Positions 30,857 through 42,998 are shown, numbered from the stretch's first letter. The stretch is 64,000 bases of DNA from Asparagopsis taxiformis (GCA_030407315.1 JALQPE010000356.1:1-64000), one strand, 5' to 3'. Translations and numbers: made by a program. Notes: generated by a model not told the origin, from the sequence alone.

Positions 30857-32585
30857 AGACTACACCGCGCACCAAAATTTCTCTCCCGAACCCAGCCCAC
30901 ATGCTTGATCGCGGCGACCGCACCATCACCACACATCATTGACAGCCGAACACCGGCCTCACGCGCCGACCGCCGCGCCAAACGCCCAAGCACGCTCACA
31001 GCACCTCGCAAAAACAGAAGAGATACGAAATCTTGCCACTGATCTCTACCAGCAGGCACTGCTCGAACTTGAACAAGACACGACACGCAACATGTCACAT
31101 CCACAACCCACTCCACCTCCTCCACCCTCCGATCCTATCCCGACACTCCTCTCTTCCCCACTACGGATCGATATACCCATGCTCACCTCTTCCAACTTAG
31201 CTCAATGGTGCAATACAATAGAGTGCCATGCCACCCTCAACGATCTAACACCGTACCTCGAGGATCCTCCTCCGCTAACTCCTACTGACCCTTACGCTTT
31301 CCGTATCCATCAGCAGAAAACCGCTCTGGCGCGTCTCCTCATACTCCCAAATATCTCACCTGAGATTCTAAGAACCGTGAGCCCATCTGTCCTCACGAGC
31401 CCCACACCCGTCCTCTACCAACACCTCCAGGATAAACTGAAGGCAGTACACCCACGAAATTCGGAAGCCAACCTACGCAGGCGTGCTCACCAAATCAAGT
31501 ACACCCCAGGCACGACGATACAATCATACATCGACCAGCACACCGAATTGCGAGAACAAATGATACAATCTTCATTCCCGAACATAGCAGATGAACAAAC
31601 CACCGTTCAGTTTCTACTCAGTGGGTTATACGAAGCACCAGACTACGCCTCCCTGCTTCGCGATCTCGCGAACTACCATCATTTCCATGACGGAAAACGC
31701 CCAAGCCTGGACTTAGTGATCACTATGCTGATAGAGCATGAAAATGCTGCAGCGCCAAGCCACAACACGGATAACCATCCAACACACCCGCCATCCCATC
31801 CTCCGTATGGGCACAACACACCTTCTCCAATGTATTGCCACCCTCCACATCCAATACGATATCCACCGTTGCATGCACTGACACATCATGGTACACTGAT
31901 GCCATTAACCCCATCCCCACAGCTGAGACGCAATACACGTTATAACCTTGCCAAACAACGTCAACCACCACGCGACTACAAGGGCCCATGGTGCACACTT
32001 CATGGCAGCAAGAACCACACGACGGAAATGTGTCACACCAGACAACAGTTGCTACTACAGCAGCACAACACACCGTCAACCTCGCCACACGCGAACTACA
32101 TGGTGCAATCTCCTCTCACCTTACCGCCTACCCCTCTGGAACAACCGAGGATGCACCATCCCCCATTCCATTCTCCGCAGCCATCCCATGGCACCCCACC
32201 AACAATGCTGCCGCCATCGCCTGAACAACACAGTTCACTAGCTTCCCCAGCGTACAACCTCGTCGGTGACTCTCCACCACAAGACCAAATAAACTTCCCT
32301 CCTTCTTATTACCTTCTGGACTCAGGCGCTGCTCCCACACACACTCGTGACCCACAACCCCAAATGACACCGACAACGTCGCAAACCACCACAGCAAACG
32401 GACAGAAAGCGACAATCACACACCAGGGACCTCTAACCATACCTCTATCGACCAACAAGTCTTTGAAGATCCCTCGGGCGGTAGCAATGCCGTCCGCACA
32501 ACACAATTTACTGTCAGTGGGACAACTAACCTCCGACAACGACGTCATATTCCAGCGACGAGCGGCTTACATTACAAAGCGATAG
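30849..32585 (+). pseudogene. Copia Gag-protease
   Basis: The only suitable ATG is 30849, five bases after the LTR and inside the primer site. The frame runs 19 codons to TGA (30906-30908, likely from CGA) and then stays open to TAG at 32583-32585. Gag has the UBN2-like region (LRIDIPMLTSSNLAQWCNTIE, LLSGLYEAPDYASLLRDL) and a His/Pro-rich second half with only a partial knuckle (CTLHGSKNHTTEMC). Protease follows with YYLLDSGAAPTH (catalytic Asp-Ser-Gly) and HNLLSVGQLTSDN. After the TAG the same frame continues in copia style (IATAPCRDNLYFLPTSHV), so the TAG too is probably a mutation. The proteins would form virus-like particles and process Gag-Pol. Confidence 0.85.
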
Positions 32586-33189
32586 CCACCGCCTCACCCA
32601 TCCCACATCATAGCCACAGCACCATGCAGGGACAATCTCTATTTCCTTCCCACCTCTCATGTCACCCCGATTTCCCATCACAACCAATGTAATGAGCACG
32701 TTCCCTCCCTCCCCCCTCTTGCGAAAAAAGCCAAAACAATCCTCCACTTCCACCAAAACAACGGCACCCACCGCACCCCCACGCGCATACAAACCCAATG
32801 TAACTAAGCCGCGACCATTTCGTCTTACAGCTCACCATAAGACGAAACAGAACAACTATCGACCGGCCACATCGGTCACAGTACCACCCAAAATACCAAG
32901 AAAGGTCACCTTCTCCAGCCCACTTACATCCACCGCACCAAGCCAAAGCACAGACCCCACTCATCAAACAATCAAGAATTCCCACCCTTCCTCCGTGAAT
33001 AGGCACAAATCCACACGCACAGAAGACACTGAACTCCCTGCGACGCCAACCCCACCACGACGCATACAACACCCAACAAAAATCGTCAGCCCCTTGTCCA
33101 GCACGATACAGGACGCCACTCCCGACAAGAATAAAGAATCTGGCACTAAAGCAACCCCCACACAGCTCACATTACCGCTCCGTCCACAG
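32586..33189 (+). pseudogene. Copia linker between protease and integrase, interrupted by A
   Basis: Frame 3 carries the pre-integrase piece to about 32670. Frame 1 (from 32659) then carries a 177-residue Pro/Thr/Ser/Lys-rich linker without hydrophobic core, to the insertion site of A. The rejoined frame enters the integrase zinc finger directly. The frame change is either a lesion or a programmed +1 shift. A long disordered linker at this place is unusual for copia. Confidence 0.6.
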
Positions 33190-33875
33190 TGTAGCAGGTA
33201 GAAAATCCGCTAGAGCGGCAAACTACCCGACAGGTGTCCCGAGCCTCGGTAGAGGAAGTGGTAGAGCAGATGAACCTTATAGGTACCCAGCGGGTAGTCT
33301 CGTAAGAGAGAAGGTGTCGTTACCCGGAGGGGGTTGTGCAACGAAGGGGTGCTCACGCGAGAGGCGTATGGATAGAGCGAGTGACGTAATCCGTCGAGCT
33401 GTTGGCTAACCCTAAGGTTTTCCCGGAGAGGGGTTGAACAATAGGTATGCGAACACTGTTCCAATGGGTCGTAATTCCACTTGAGTTTACGTTACTCTAG
33501 AAACCGTGCCTACTGGCTATTCCAGTGGCGTATTTATACTAAGTCTACTGTAAGCTAGGGTTAGTGGTTAGGAATAAATATCCAGTTATTGACCAACCAG
33601 AGCCCAGTTAACGGCACTCGCCTACCCGCGAGGTTATTGCCAGTTAGGCTTACATTGTAATGTACAGCTGGTTTGCTTAAGTTAGAAATTTGCCCCTTGT
33701 GGGGTCTTGGCCGGGGCCGATGGGCCCGGATAGGGTTATTTGTCAGCCTTAGCTTGTCCCAAGTATAGGAAACACGCCAGTTGGCTGGTGCCTTGTGATT
33801 GGCACATCCCTTAAGTGGGTACCCAATAGGGAAGCGACACGCCTCGATCGGCGAGGACCGCCAGGCGGTACGACA
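33190..33875 (-). repeat. 3' LTR of chromovirus A (686 bp)
   Basis: Sense start TGTCGTACCG, sense end CTGCTACA. Paired with 57094-57779. Confidence 0.95.
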
Positions 33876-33887
33876 TGGCCCCCTCCT
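33876..33887 (-). promoter_or_regulatory. Polypurine tract of A
   Basis: Sense AGGAGGGGGCCA abutting the 3' LTR; matched in B and C and by an internal copy at 38862-38872. Confidence 0.85.
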
Positions 33888-34367
33888 GAGAGATTTGTCG
33901 TCCCGACAAAATTTGATCAAATAAAAATTACAATTTTTGGCTGTGGCCGTTGCATTGTGCAATTCAAAATTTCCCGCGCGCGGCGCGTGTTCGATAAATT
34001 CGTTTAGTCCATCCGACTCTTCCGGCGGTCCACCGACCGTTTCCCATTGGAATCAACACCTGTTGCAGGTTTCTTATCGATCCCACGCGAAAGAGCGTAC
34101 TCACCCCTTCGGTGTCCACAGTGTACGAGAGTTCGTGTCCCTTCCGTCATCCCTCAAAGGGTTTTGCATCCATCTGCAAGATAGTTTACCGCGCGATCGC
34201 GTGAGCGGTGCCAACTCGAGGCTTTGAATTCATCTCCCGGCCAATCGCCTTGCGAATCCCATTCAGTGTTGCGTACCGCGGCTCCCTCTTGGAGATTTAA
34301 GCCAATAGGCCATTTTGTCTATCCCGCTTCAGGGTTTTTAGCAACGTCCTTCCTCGCCTCTACTGGC
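33888..34367. other. Spacer between A's polypurine tract and antisense gene
   Basis: About 480 bp with no coding sequence of its own, equivalent to 44157-44607 in B and 22873-23314 in C. It would be the upstream region of the antisense gene. Confidence 0.6.
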
Positions 34368-34375
34368 TTTTTAAG
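34368..34375 (+). promoter_or_regulatory. TATA-like box of A's antisense gene
   Basis: tttttaag lies at the same place, relative to the conserved Met at 34430, as tatataag in B and tatttaag in C (51-55 bp upstream). Confidence 0.45.
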
Positions 34376-37300
34376 ATGCCCCCTCGCGCTGCGATTCAAT
34401 TCGAATCCTCCGAAGAGGAAGGGGACAATATGGGTTCACCCAACCGTCCAACCACGCGTTCAAGCGTTCGCCGCCCAACCACTCGCCACCAGGCGTCCTC
34501 TTCCCGCACCGGGGCCACGCCAACGCCGGCCAAGTCCTCTTCGCCTCCCGCGACAAGCGCGCCGATCGCCTCCGCGGCTTCATCGCAAACGCGAACTCGT
34601 TCGACTGCCGCCAAGGCTTCGGCTGAGACAGCCTCGCCTTCCGGCAAAGTCGTCGGGACTCCTACGCGCTCCGAGAAGTCGGTTCCTCCCGCTAGGGCAA
34701 GTGCACAAGGTGGCAACGTCGGTCCAACCGAATCCCCTGCTTCCCCGAAGCCGTCCACACCCGTGGCCACTGCCAAGCCGTTATCGGCCAATCCGCCATC
34801 GCGTGAAGGCGAACCCGTTAAGGCCACCGGGCCGTCTCCAAAAGGAGCTATGTCGGCTGCTGCCGAAGAGGTCGTTGAAGTTATTGCCGAGGGGGGCGCT
34901 ACGCCCAAGCCATTGAGGCAGTCGAATGTTAGGCCTTCGCCAAGCTCCCGGCCGTCGTTGGCTCGTCCCTCCGCTCCTGCGGTTCGTACCTCTTCTGGTC
35001 GTGACGCTTCTGCGAATCCTTACGAGGACTATGGTCGCCGCAATCAGCAGATTTTGGCGGACGCTCGTAAGCGTAGGGAAGAAGAGTTGCGTCGCGAAGC
35101 CGCTCGTGCGGAAGCCGAAAAGGCAGAAGCCGAAAGGGCAGAGGCCGAAAGAGCTAATGCTCAGCTTGTCGAGTCGGCTGTAGACCCGTACGCCTCTTCT
35201 GGCAAAGTTACCCGGAGTGGGGCTGGTCCTGTTCCCGTTAATGCATCAGCAGGCGTGAGGCCGTCGGGCACCGCCCTAGTTGATCCTTACGCTGTTGCGT
35301 CCGCGCCAGCGCCGGCGGTTCCATCGCATGATACCCCTCCTCGGGCGCCTAAGCCAACTGCCAATTGGCGTTCCTCGGGGGAATTTTATCCAGCTAATGC
35401 TGACGAGCTCATGGTGTTTGATTCACAAGCATTGCCGTTTAGGCGTGAGCTGGCTGCTCCCTGGGAACACTACCCATTCGCGCGACTCCCTCGTAGGGAT
35501 TTTACCGACCGCCCGCGAAGCGAATTACGTCGCGATATGCTCTTGATGAGTTCCCTCCGGGGTCAAAGCCACCAGGTGCAAAATGAATGTTGGTCGGCGT
35601 ATGCCCGTCTCCCTTCGAGTCGCCCGATGCGTCACTTCCGTGTTCCTCATACGCTTTGTAGCGACAGGACTTTTCTCCTTCATCCCGGGGATGCTCTTTA
35701 CGTCGAACGTATGAACCGCCGCTTGTTCCAAGAGGAATCGTACCAAGGTACCGTAGAGGACATGCCGATGATTCGGTCCCGCTGGTTTGCGTATCCCCCT
35801 CGTCCCGATACGGGTAACTATGAGCATCATATGCGACTTCACGCTAGGGTGACTTCCCGAATGATGGGGCGTCAAGTGACAGCGAATGACTATCGCGTAT
35901 TCGCGCACCGTAATGGTAGCTCTGTTGAGCCGGTCACTAGACCCATGAGGGTATCGAGGGAAGCGTTAGACCCGTTATGGGATGATCCCATTTGGGAAGG
36001 GCAGTTGGCTCCGCCGATGTGCTTGCCTATCGCCGACCCTCCGTCGTTGGTGTATTTCCACCATTCCGCTCTTCGCGAAGCGCCCGGATGGCGGTTGAAT
36101 AGACTCCGGTCGTACCTCGAGTTGGAGAGGGATATCCTAATAGGAATCGAGTTGGCTCGTATCATCGAAACGCGGGGCTTCGTGCCGGTGATGGCTGAGG
36201 AACTCGTCAACAGAGTAAGTCGTACCTGGTACGGTCTCGCGGAGGTGCCGCTGTCGGACGTGGTTCCCCATAGCAGGAAGTTACCTGGCACAGTAGTGCG
36301 TCGCCTGTTGAAGGTAGCCCTTGGGGGTGATGATTATCCTCAAGAGATGGTCAGTACCAACATCACAGGAGTGGCACCGGAGAAGGTGGTTGTCTATACG
36401 ACGGTGGACCTGCCGATAAGGGCGTTACGTATCAACGTTTTAAACCACCGAGAAGGTTCGACCGTAGAGCTGCCTCCCTATCGTAGGGATGGTGAATTCA
36501 CCGAAGACGGTTATTACGGCTTGGAGCCTGGCCATTATTCTGACGGTGATCCTGAGTCGTACAAGTATCAGCCTATTGGCGAAGCGTTTGTGCCGCGTCC
36601 GTGGTGGAATTCCGAGATGGGAGGCCCGAGCGGTCGCTCTCCTTATGCAGGACGGAGCTTTGCTCCTGTTGCTCCCTTACCACCCAGTGGTTCTGATGAC
36701 TTGTATGAAGGTTCGATCCCCATGGATACCACGCCTACCGCGTCAGCCCCTCAGCCTGTGGCTACTCCGTCATCCCAGATGGGTCCTGCCATGGAGGCGT
36801 TTCTAACGTCCGACAAAGGCTCTGAGCCATCCGTAACCGGTGATGACGGTACTCCGCGTCAGCCTTCCGCTGTGAACATCCTACGTGGGGAATTATCCGG
36901 TCGGGAGTTGATGTCGCTCCCAGAGGTGCGGCGGTTGGCCAATGAGATCGGGGATGGTACGGTCGCTTCCGTTTTCGTCTCGGCCAATGGGCGTTTCCTC
37001 GTGGATTCTGCGTTGGACACGCTTGCGCTTACGTGTGTCACGTTGGCTAATCGCTACAAGCACGGACGCGAGCAGCGTAATGTCGCCCGGGAGCGCCTTC
37101 GCGAAGAGCGAGAACGACGCCGCGTGGCAGATAAGGAGATAGAGGCTGCACGCCTTGAAGCCGCAGAATTGCGTACCCGGATTGGGGAACTGGAGGGCGA
37201 GTTAGGTGACGCCAGGCGTTTGCTGGAGCAAGCGGCTTCAGCCTCGCGCGTTATTCCCGGGGAGGGTGAAGAAGAGGCGGCTCAGCCTGGTTACTCACGT

Positions 37301-37690
37301 CGTCGTGCCAGGTCTCCCGATGAGGGTCTTCCCGATCGCAATGTGCGCACTCGTCTTCATTCCCCTGAGGGTGCCGCTGTTGCTCGTAATCCTTTGCTTG
37401 CGCAATTGGATGCCCGTCTAGGGTCGCCTGAGTCGCCAAATGTTTCTCCGCGTTCCGCGTCCGTCCCTGGAGTTGGGTTACCCGCACCTGCGGTCGCGCC
37501 TTCACATGGCCCTGTGCCTGCCCGTCGTCGGGGTAGCGGTGCTATTCCGCAGCGCGGCTTGCGTCGCAATCCCACCTTCGCTAGGGTTCCACCCCGTCAT
37601 CCTCGTCCATCGACGAACGTGCGTGCATTTGCCCCTACGGCACCCTCCGCATCCCAGCGGCCTCGGCCTTCGAGCCATTATCGTCGCTAG
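34376..37690 (+). CDS. Antisense gene of chromovirus A (unknown protein, about 1,100 aa)
   Basis: A single open frame on the strand opposite gag and pol: 1,104 codons from ATG 34376, or 1,086 from the Met at 34430 that aligns with B and C and is spaced correctly from the TATA-like box. The N-terminal 320 residues are A/S/T/P/R-rich and disordered (RRPTTRHQAS shared in all copies). Residues about 335-720 form a conserved globular core shared with B (ELMVFDS, PWEHYPFARLP, RPMRHFRVPHTL, LHPGDALYVERM, SRWFAYPPRPDTG). Residues about 890-960 form a charged coiled coil, and the tail is basic and Pro-rich, ending RPRPSSHYRR. I recognise no enzyme motif or known family. It converges on pol with a 277-bp gap. 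Its coding state is intact although pol has a stop. Confidence 0.85.
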   Translation: MPPRAAIQFESSEEEGDNMGSPNRPTTRSSVRRPTTRHQASSSRTGATPTPAKSSSPPATSAPIASAASSQTRTRSTAAKASAETASPSGKVVGTPTRSEKSVPPARASAQGGNVGPTESPASPKPSTPVATAKPLSANPPSREGEPVKATGPSPKGAMSAAAEEVVEVIAEGGATPKPLRQSNVRPSPSSRPSLARPSAPAVRTSSGRDASANPYEDYGRRNQQILADARKRREEELRREAARAEAEKAEAERAEAERANAQLVESAVDPYASSGKVTRSGAGPVPVNASAGVRPSGTALVDPYAVASAPAPAVPSHDTPPRAPKPTANWRSSGEFYPANADELMVFDSQALPFRRELAAPWEHYPFARLPRRDFTDRPRSELRRDMLLMSSLRGQSHQVQNECWSAYARLPSSRPMRHFRVPHTLCSDRTFLLHPGDALYVERMNRRLFQEESYQGTVEDMPMIRSRWFAYPPRPDTGNYEHHMRLHARVTSRMMGRQVTANDYRVFAHRNGSSVEPVTRPMRVSREALDPLWDDPIWEGQLAPPMCLPIADPPSLVYFHHSALREAPGWRLNRLRSYLELERDILIGIELARIIETRGFVPVMAEELVNRVSRTWYGLAEVPLSDVVPHSRKLPGTVVRRLLKVALGGDDYPQEMVSTNITGVAPEKVVVYTTVDLPIRALRINVLNHREGSTVELPPYRRDGEFTEDGYYGLEPGHYSDGDPESYKYQPIGEAFVPRPWWNSEMGGPSGRSPYAGRSFAPVAPLPPSGSDDLYEGSIPMDTTPTASAPQPVATPSSQMGPAMEAFLTSDKGSEPSVTGDDGTPRQPSAVNILRGELSGRELMSLPEVRRLANEIGDGTVASVFVSANGRFLVDSALDTLALTCVTLANRYKHGREQRNVARERLREERERRRVADKEIEAARLEAAELRTRIGELEGELGDARRLLEQAASASRVIPGEGEEEAAQPGYSRRRARSPDEGLPDRNVRTRLHSPEGAAVARNPLLAQLDARLGSPESPNVSPRSASVPGVGLPAPAVAPSHGPVPARRRGSGAIPQRGLRRNPTFARVPPRHPRPSTNVRAFAPTAPSASQRPRPSSHYRR

Positions 37691-37967
37691 GGACAGGCAA
37701 TTGCCTCCGCACAAACCTCGAAGGGTAGTTTGAACACGCTTTTGCGTTGCGCCTTTGTTCATCAGGTAGTCCTGAGGCACCTTTGAGGTACATTAAAGAT
37801 ACATCATCACGATGACGTGTGAACTTGTTTGTTGAACCCCTATTGGCCAAATTTCATTTCCGAAAAAAAATCTTAATTTCCACACTGGCTCCGGTTGGCG
37901 GTGATAAAGTGCGCCCTTTCTGGGTTGACCTTCCGAGGCTCGGTAGCTCCACCCGGTGGATGCCTTG
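37691..37967. other. Gap between convergent antisense gene and pol of A
   Basis: 277 bp without a gene; shared 3' flank where the two transcripts of A would meet. Confidence 0.6.
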
Positions 37968-40900
37968 TTAGGTTCTCGTCCCTGAGGGGTTATGCAACTT
38001 CTTCCCACTTCTGGGTGTGCGCGTGCGTGTTCGGCGCGGTGGCCTGTCACCCTTACGGTGTTGCGTACGACGGAAGTACCGTGATGCCCATTCGGGGGGA
38101 ACATTCGCTCGTTGCGTCCATGTTGGTTTGCGGTAGCCATACCACTTCACAAGGAACCATTGTTCCCCATCGTCGTCAGTGACGTAGTCGATGAGGTCAT
38201 CGATAGGATACTCCTCATCCGAGGTTGCGCGTTCGGCGTTGCCACTTCCCTCTGGGGTTTCCTTCGTCCCTTCAGGGAGTGATGCTTGTTCCGAGTTCGG
38301 TCGGGTGCCCGGTGGCGCTTTTTCTTCTTCTCCATTGGGAGTGGTTTCCCATGACCCTATGGGGTTCGCCGTCGCCTTTGAGCGAGTGTTTCGACCCTGT
38401 TTGGGGTTTGCCATCCGGGTGGGTGCTTGTCTTGTTAGGTTCGCGGTGCGCGGTTTCGTTCCCGCTAAAGGGGTTGCCTCTCGTTGAGGAGGGGTCGGCG
38501 TCTGTGGACGTGCATCGCTTAAGCGTCGCTTGTTCGCGTTTCCGCGAGTTGGATGCCTTTGGGCTGAGTCTGTGGCGTCAGTGCGTGCCCCACTCTTGCG
38601 AGTTGTTCGCTTGTGCGATGGGTGAGCCCTATCAGGGTTGCGACTTTGGTCCGCATCTGCCTGGGCAGCGCGTGCTTCTCTACTTCGTAGATTTCTTCGC
38701 AATTGTGTGCGGTCGCGGTCGGTTGGCACCTGGTGCATGGGTGAACGACTTGGGTCGTGTGCGTCGCTCCCAATTGTGGTTGAGTTACCGAAAGGGGTAC
38801 GGCTACTAGGTTCATCCCTAGAGGGAGTTGCAAAATTTTAGCTTACGCGCATAGCGTCTGGGGCCCCCTCCTGAAGGGTGGTTTGTCCCAAACCACTATC
38901 TTCTTCGTTTGTCCTAATTGTAGGTTGCTGCGAAAGCGGTGGATGACCCGTGGTGGGAAGTTCCTGAGTAGGAGTTGGCGGAAGTGACTCGCTTTGTGCG
39001 TGTTGTTGGCCGTTGCCCTGTGGTTGTTGTGTTTGCGTACTCGGCGCGAGGGCGTCTGCACCTGATGGTGATGCTTGTGCGTTGGCGGAATGTGGCCTCG
39101 GTGGCAAGGTGGGTTCCCCGGTTTGACGCGGGGCGAGCGCGACTCTATCGAGACTAACCTTTTCGGTGATACCATCGCGGTCGATGTAAACCGTTCGCCG
39201 TCCTGCACGGATAACCCTGTAGGGACCTTGAGCTACTGGCGTTAGCTTGTTCCGTTCACGGACTTCTGGGTTATCCAGGTAGACATAATCATCAGTCGTG
39301 ATGAGTCGTTTAGACTTCCGGATCGACCGGTCGAAGTTACGCTTGTAGCGTGCTTGCGCGCTGTGAAGGCGTTTACCTGCCATATCAATGGTATCCGTAA
39401 TACGGCGTAGGAAGTCTTGCTTCGTGAACGCGTCTGGCGTTGCCCTCCTTTTCACCGAATGGTGTGTCGCATATGGCGGTGGAGGTCGGCTTAGTATGAG
39501 GTCGAAGGGTGTAGTTCCCGTTGTGCGATGCACGTGCGTGTTGTACGCATAGGTTAACGCTGATGCGTAGACATCCCAGTCGTCCTGGTTATCATTGACG
39601 TAATTACGTAGCATGCTCAATAGAGTACGGTTATACCGTTCGACTTGCCCATTTGTCTGGGGATGGTAAGCCGTCGTGAAGACGTTCTTCGTTCCTAACT
39701 GGAGGCAGACAGCCTGGAAGAACTTCGACGCAAATTGCGGACCGTTATCGGATAGTAATGTCCGTGGAGGACCATACTTAAACACCCAATGTGTACAAAA
39801 GGCTACTGCCACATGGTAAGCCGTAATGCTTCGCAGCGGAACCACCTGGGTTAGCTTGGTAAAGCGACACGAAATCACCAGTAGGTGCACGTTACCTTTC
39901 TTGGTACGAGGTAGAGGACCGAGGAGGTCAATTGCAACGTCATCCAATGGTGTGGTAGCTGGGAACAACTGGAGGGTACTCGCATGTTTGCGCAACCGTA
40001 ATCGGTTTCTCGCACACGCTGAACAGCGTTCAACCGTTCCGGTTACATCCGCAGCCATTGCAGGCCAATAGTACGATAGGCGCATCATGTCGTACATGCG
40101 GTTCTGACCAGGATGTCCTGCCAATATGCCGTGGTGGCACATCGTCAATAGACGTTGCCGTAAGGCTTTAGGTACTACGATTTGGGATGACCCATCCAGT
40201 CTGGACATCCTACAAAGGACACCGTCTTCATCTTCGAAGAAGAGCGAGTCAGACTTCTGAGAGGCTAGAGCCTGTTGACAGAAGTCGTCTGTTCGTTGCT
40301 CTTCGAGCCACTCCTTGCGAGTTATCGGGCTGTAGTTTTCCGTTCGCGGATGAGTTGTTAAGACGGGGGTACCGTTGAGATTGGGCGCCTCCATGGCGTG
40401 GTCTCTTGCTAGAGAAAGGTCGTAGAACCAAACATCAGTGTCATCATCCAAGGATGTTTCACCTTGCGGTGCGTGCGTGGCCAACAGAGTTGGTATTTCA
40501 TCGTCAATAGTGACGGGCGTCTCGCCGTTAGTTTCAACACGCGAAAGGGCGTCTGGCAGTTGGTGAACCCGGCCGGGTCGGTAGACTATTTGATAGTCAA
40601 ATTCCGCAAGTCGGAGGCGCCAGCGGCATAGTCTCCCTGAAGGGTCATTGATATTCATAAGCCAACGCAGTGCGTTATGGTCCGTCCGGACTACAAACTT
40701 TGTTTGCTCCAAGTATGGACGTAGCATAGTGACAGCCCATACGACGGCTAGACATTCACGCTCCGTAGGGGAGTAACCTCTTTCAGGTTTAGTCAAGGTC
40801 CGCGACCAATAGCCAATTGGCTTGAGATCGTTCTCTTCCCCTTGCTGCTGAAGCAGAGCGCATCCTATTTGGTATGCGGAAGCGTCCGTGTCTACGGTGT

Positions 40901-42998
40901 AGGGTTGACCCAACTTGGGTAGAGCCAGTATCGGCGGCTTGGTCATGACCTCTTTGAGAGCGTTGAACGCGCGGCGTTGGTCCTCGGTAGGAGGTTCTTT
41001 CCCGAATTTAGGGAGGCTGTCTTTGGTCAGCATTTCGTTCAAGGGGTGCGCAATTGCGGCATACCCTTTGATGAATCGTCGAAAGACGCCACAGCTTCCG
41101 AGGAAGGATCGCATTTGCGTAGGCGTTTGCGGAAAGATCGCGTCAGCGATAGCCGAAGTGGCGTTCTGTGCAACAGCTAGCTTTCCTGGCATCACGACAT
41201 GTCCCAGGTAATCAACCTTCTTTTCGAAGAAATGACACTTTGTCAACTTCAGGGTGACACCTGCTTCCCGTAGGAGGGAGAGTACTTGGTCCACATGGTG
41301 GAGATGTTCGGCCTCGCCCCGAGAGAATACGATCACATCGTCTAAGTAAATCAGACAGGTCTGCCAGCGAACGCTGCTAAGAATAATGTCGATGGCACGC
41401 TGAAACGTTGCCGGAGCATTCTTTAAGCCAAAAGGCAAAAGCTTGAAGCGATATGTCCCCAAATGGGAGGTGAATGCCGTTTTGTCACGGTCGTCCTGTG
41501 CAACAGGGATCTGCCAATAGCCAGAATTACAATCCAATGTGGTGAATACTTGAGCATCTCCGAGGGAGTCAATACAATCATCCATTCGTGGAAGGGGGTA
41601 CACATCATTGACAGTGATGTCGTTAAGACCCCTATAGTCGACGCAAAAGCGTAATTTACCATCCTTCTTCGGGACAAGAACCACTGGGCTAGCCCATTCG
41701 GAGGTCGACGGTTCGATCACTCCTTTTTCCAGCATGCTGGTTATTTCCTTACGGGCAATCTCTCGACGAGCGGGTCCCATCCGGTAGGGTTGTTGCCGTC
41801 TAGGCTTGCTCCCTTCGACTATGCCGATTCGGTGTTCCGTAGCGCGGATGTCCCCTAGGGATCCATCCCACATAGACTCGTGTCGAGATAGCATGCTAAG
41901 GATGCGTTCCCTCAACGGGATTTGACCAAGGTGGTCCAGAGAGACTTCTTGCTTCCAGCTTGATGGTTGGGTGGCCTCGGCCTCTTGCTCCTGATGGAGA
42001 GTAGTCACCATAGTGGAGGCCTCTTGGGAGGAAGGGGTAGAACGGCTGAGAGCCATGGGGCGCATTGGCTGTTCGGGTGCCCGGAGGGCATAGCCTATAA
42101 TGGTCCCTTTAGGGAGGTACTTGTCGGATGTACCGAAGTTAGTTAATATAGTCAGGAATTCCTGTCGCGGGATGACTTCCGCAACCCCATTCGGGATAGA
42201 GACACGATGTCGTTGAAGGATCCGATCTCTCGGTGTGAGTATATTCAAGCCGCCACCGGCGCATACAACAGCAGTTGTTACTTGACTCCGCGGAGGAACA
42301 TTCACACTTTGTGACAATCGAATGCCATGAGGTTGGCGGTCTAAGTTAATCCCATTAGAGGGTCGCGAGGCATCCACGTAGCATGAAAGGGTGGGGGATG
42401 TTTTACGCGTAGGCGACATCACTAGGATAGCTATCGACCCGCCGTCGTGAATATCAATCCGTTGGGCCCGGCACCTAATTGCGTCTACGTGGGTATTCAT
42501 TGCCCCAGTTCCCAAGATGAGGGGTACGGCCAACTTAGGCGCGACGAAGAATTCTTCCTCAAAGGACTTGTGGCCTAACTGTAAGGACAGTATTATCTTG
42601 CCTTTTATCTGAAGAGGATTGCCGTTAGCATCGGCCAGTTGCGGAACTTTCCCCGTAGGGACTTGGAATTGTTCCCAATTGTGGGGTAAGCTCCTTTCAT
42701 GGATGACCGATGGTCCGGACCCGGTGTCCATCACCATACGCATGGGCGTGAGAATTGACGGATCGAGTCCGATGGAACCCATTACTACGTAATGGGCGGC
42801 CTTAAGCAGGCATGAGGCTTTCGGCCTTGAGGTTCGAGTCCCTGTGGGGGAACCCGAAGGGGTTGGTGTCTGGGAAAGACTTTGGTCCCTAGAGGGAGTT
42901 GCAGCCTTTTCCTGCGGAGGTGGTTGTGGTGAGATGTCCACCGAGTAGCGTAATCGCTCCACCTCCTGACGGGAGTGCGACACCTCACTCCCCGTCAT
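37968..42998 (-). pseudogene. Chromovirus A Pol polyprotein, one in-frame TAA before the chromodomain
   Basis: ATG at 42998 overlaps the gag stop (TAATG). Domains: protease (RMVMDTGSG, Asp at residue 91); RT (FCVDYRGLND, LPFGLKNAPATFQ, active site IYLDD near residue 550); RNase H (DTDASAYQIG, RTDHNALRWL); integrase with HHCC finger (HPGQNRMY, CSACARN), DDE core (DLLGPLP, SDNGPQF, NGQVERYNR) and GPY motif (AQGPYRVI). TAA stands at 38838-38840, after 1,386 codons. The same frame then runs open for a further 290 codons, with a chromodomain at about 38225-38095 (DLIDYVTDDDGEQWFLVKWYGYRKPTW), ending at 37968. B has no stop there, so this is either a single nonsense change or a readthrough site. 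The chromodomain would guide integration to chromatin marks. Confidence 0.9.
38862..38872 (-). promoter_or_regulatory. Internal copy of the polypurine tract in A pol
   Basis: AGGAGGGGGCC, the first 11 bases of the terminal tract, lies at the codons for QEGAP just before the TAA. B has the same at 48736-48746. Confidence 0.45.

Noticed and set aside
33876..33890. tggccccctcct as a primer binding site of a + strand element
   Set aside because: Gag and pol of A lie on the - strand, so this is the polypurine tract; the true primer site is at 57077-57092.
34396..34908. Minus-strand 170-codon open frame opposite the antisense gene of A
   Set aside because: It mirrors the Ala/Ser/Gly-rich coding of the + strand frame and is not kept in B or C.
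38838..42998. Altered genetic code with TAA or TAG read as an amino acid
   Set aside because: Gag of A and B, copia pol and both antisense genes end normally at these codons, so scattered nonsense changes are simpler.
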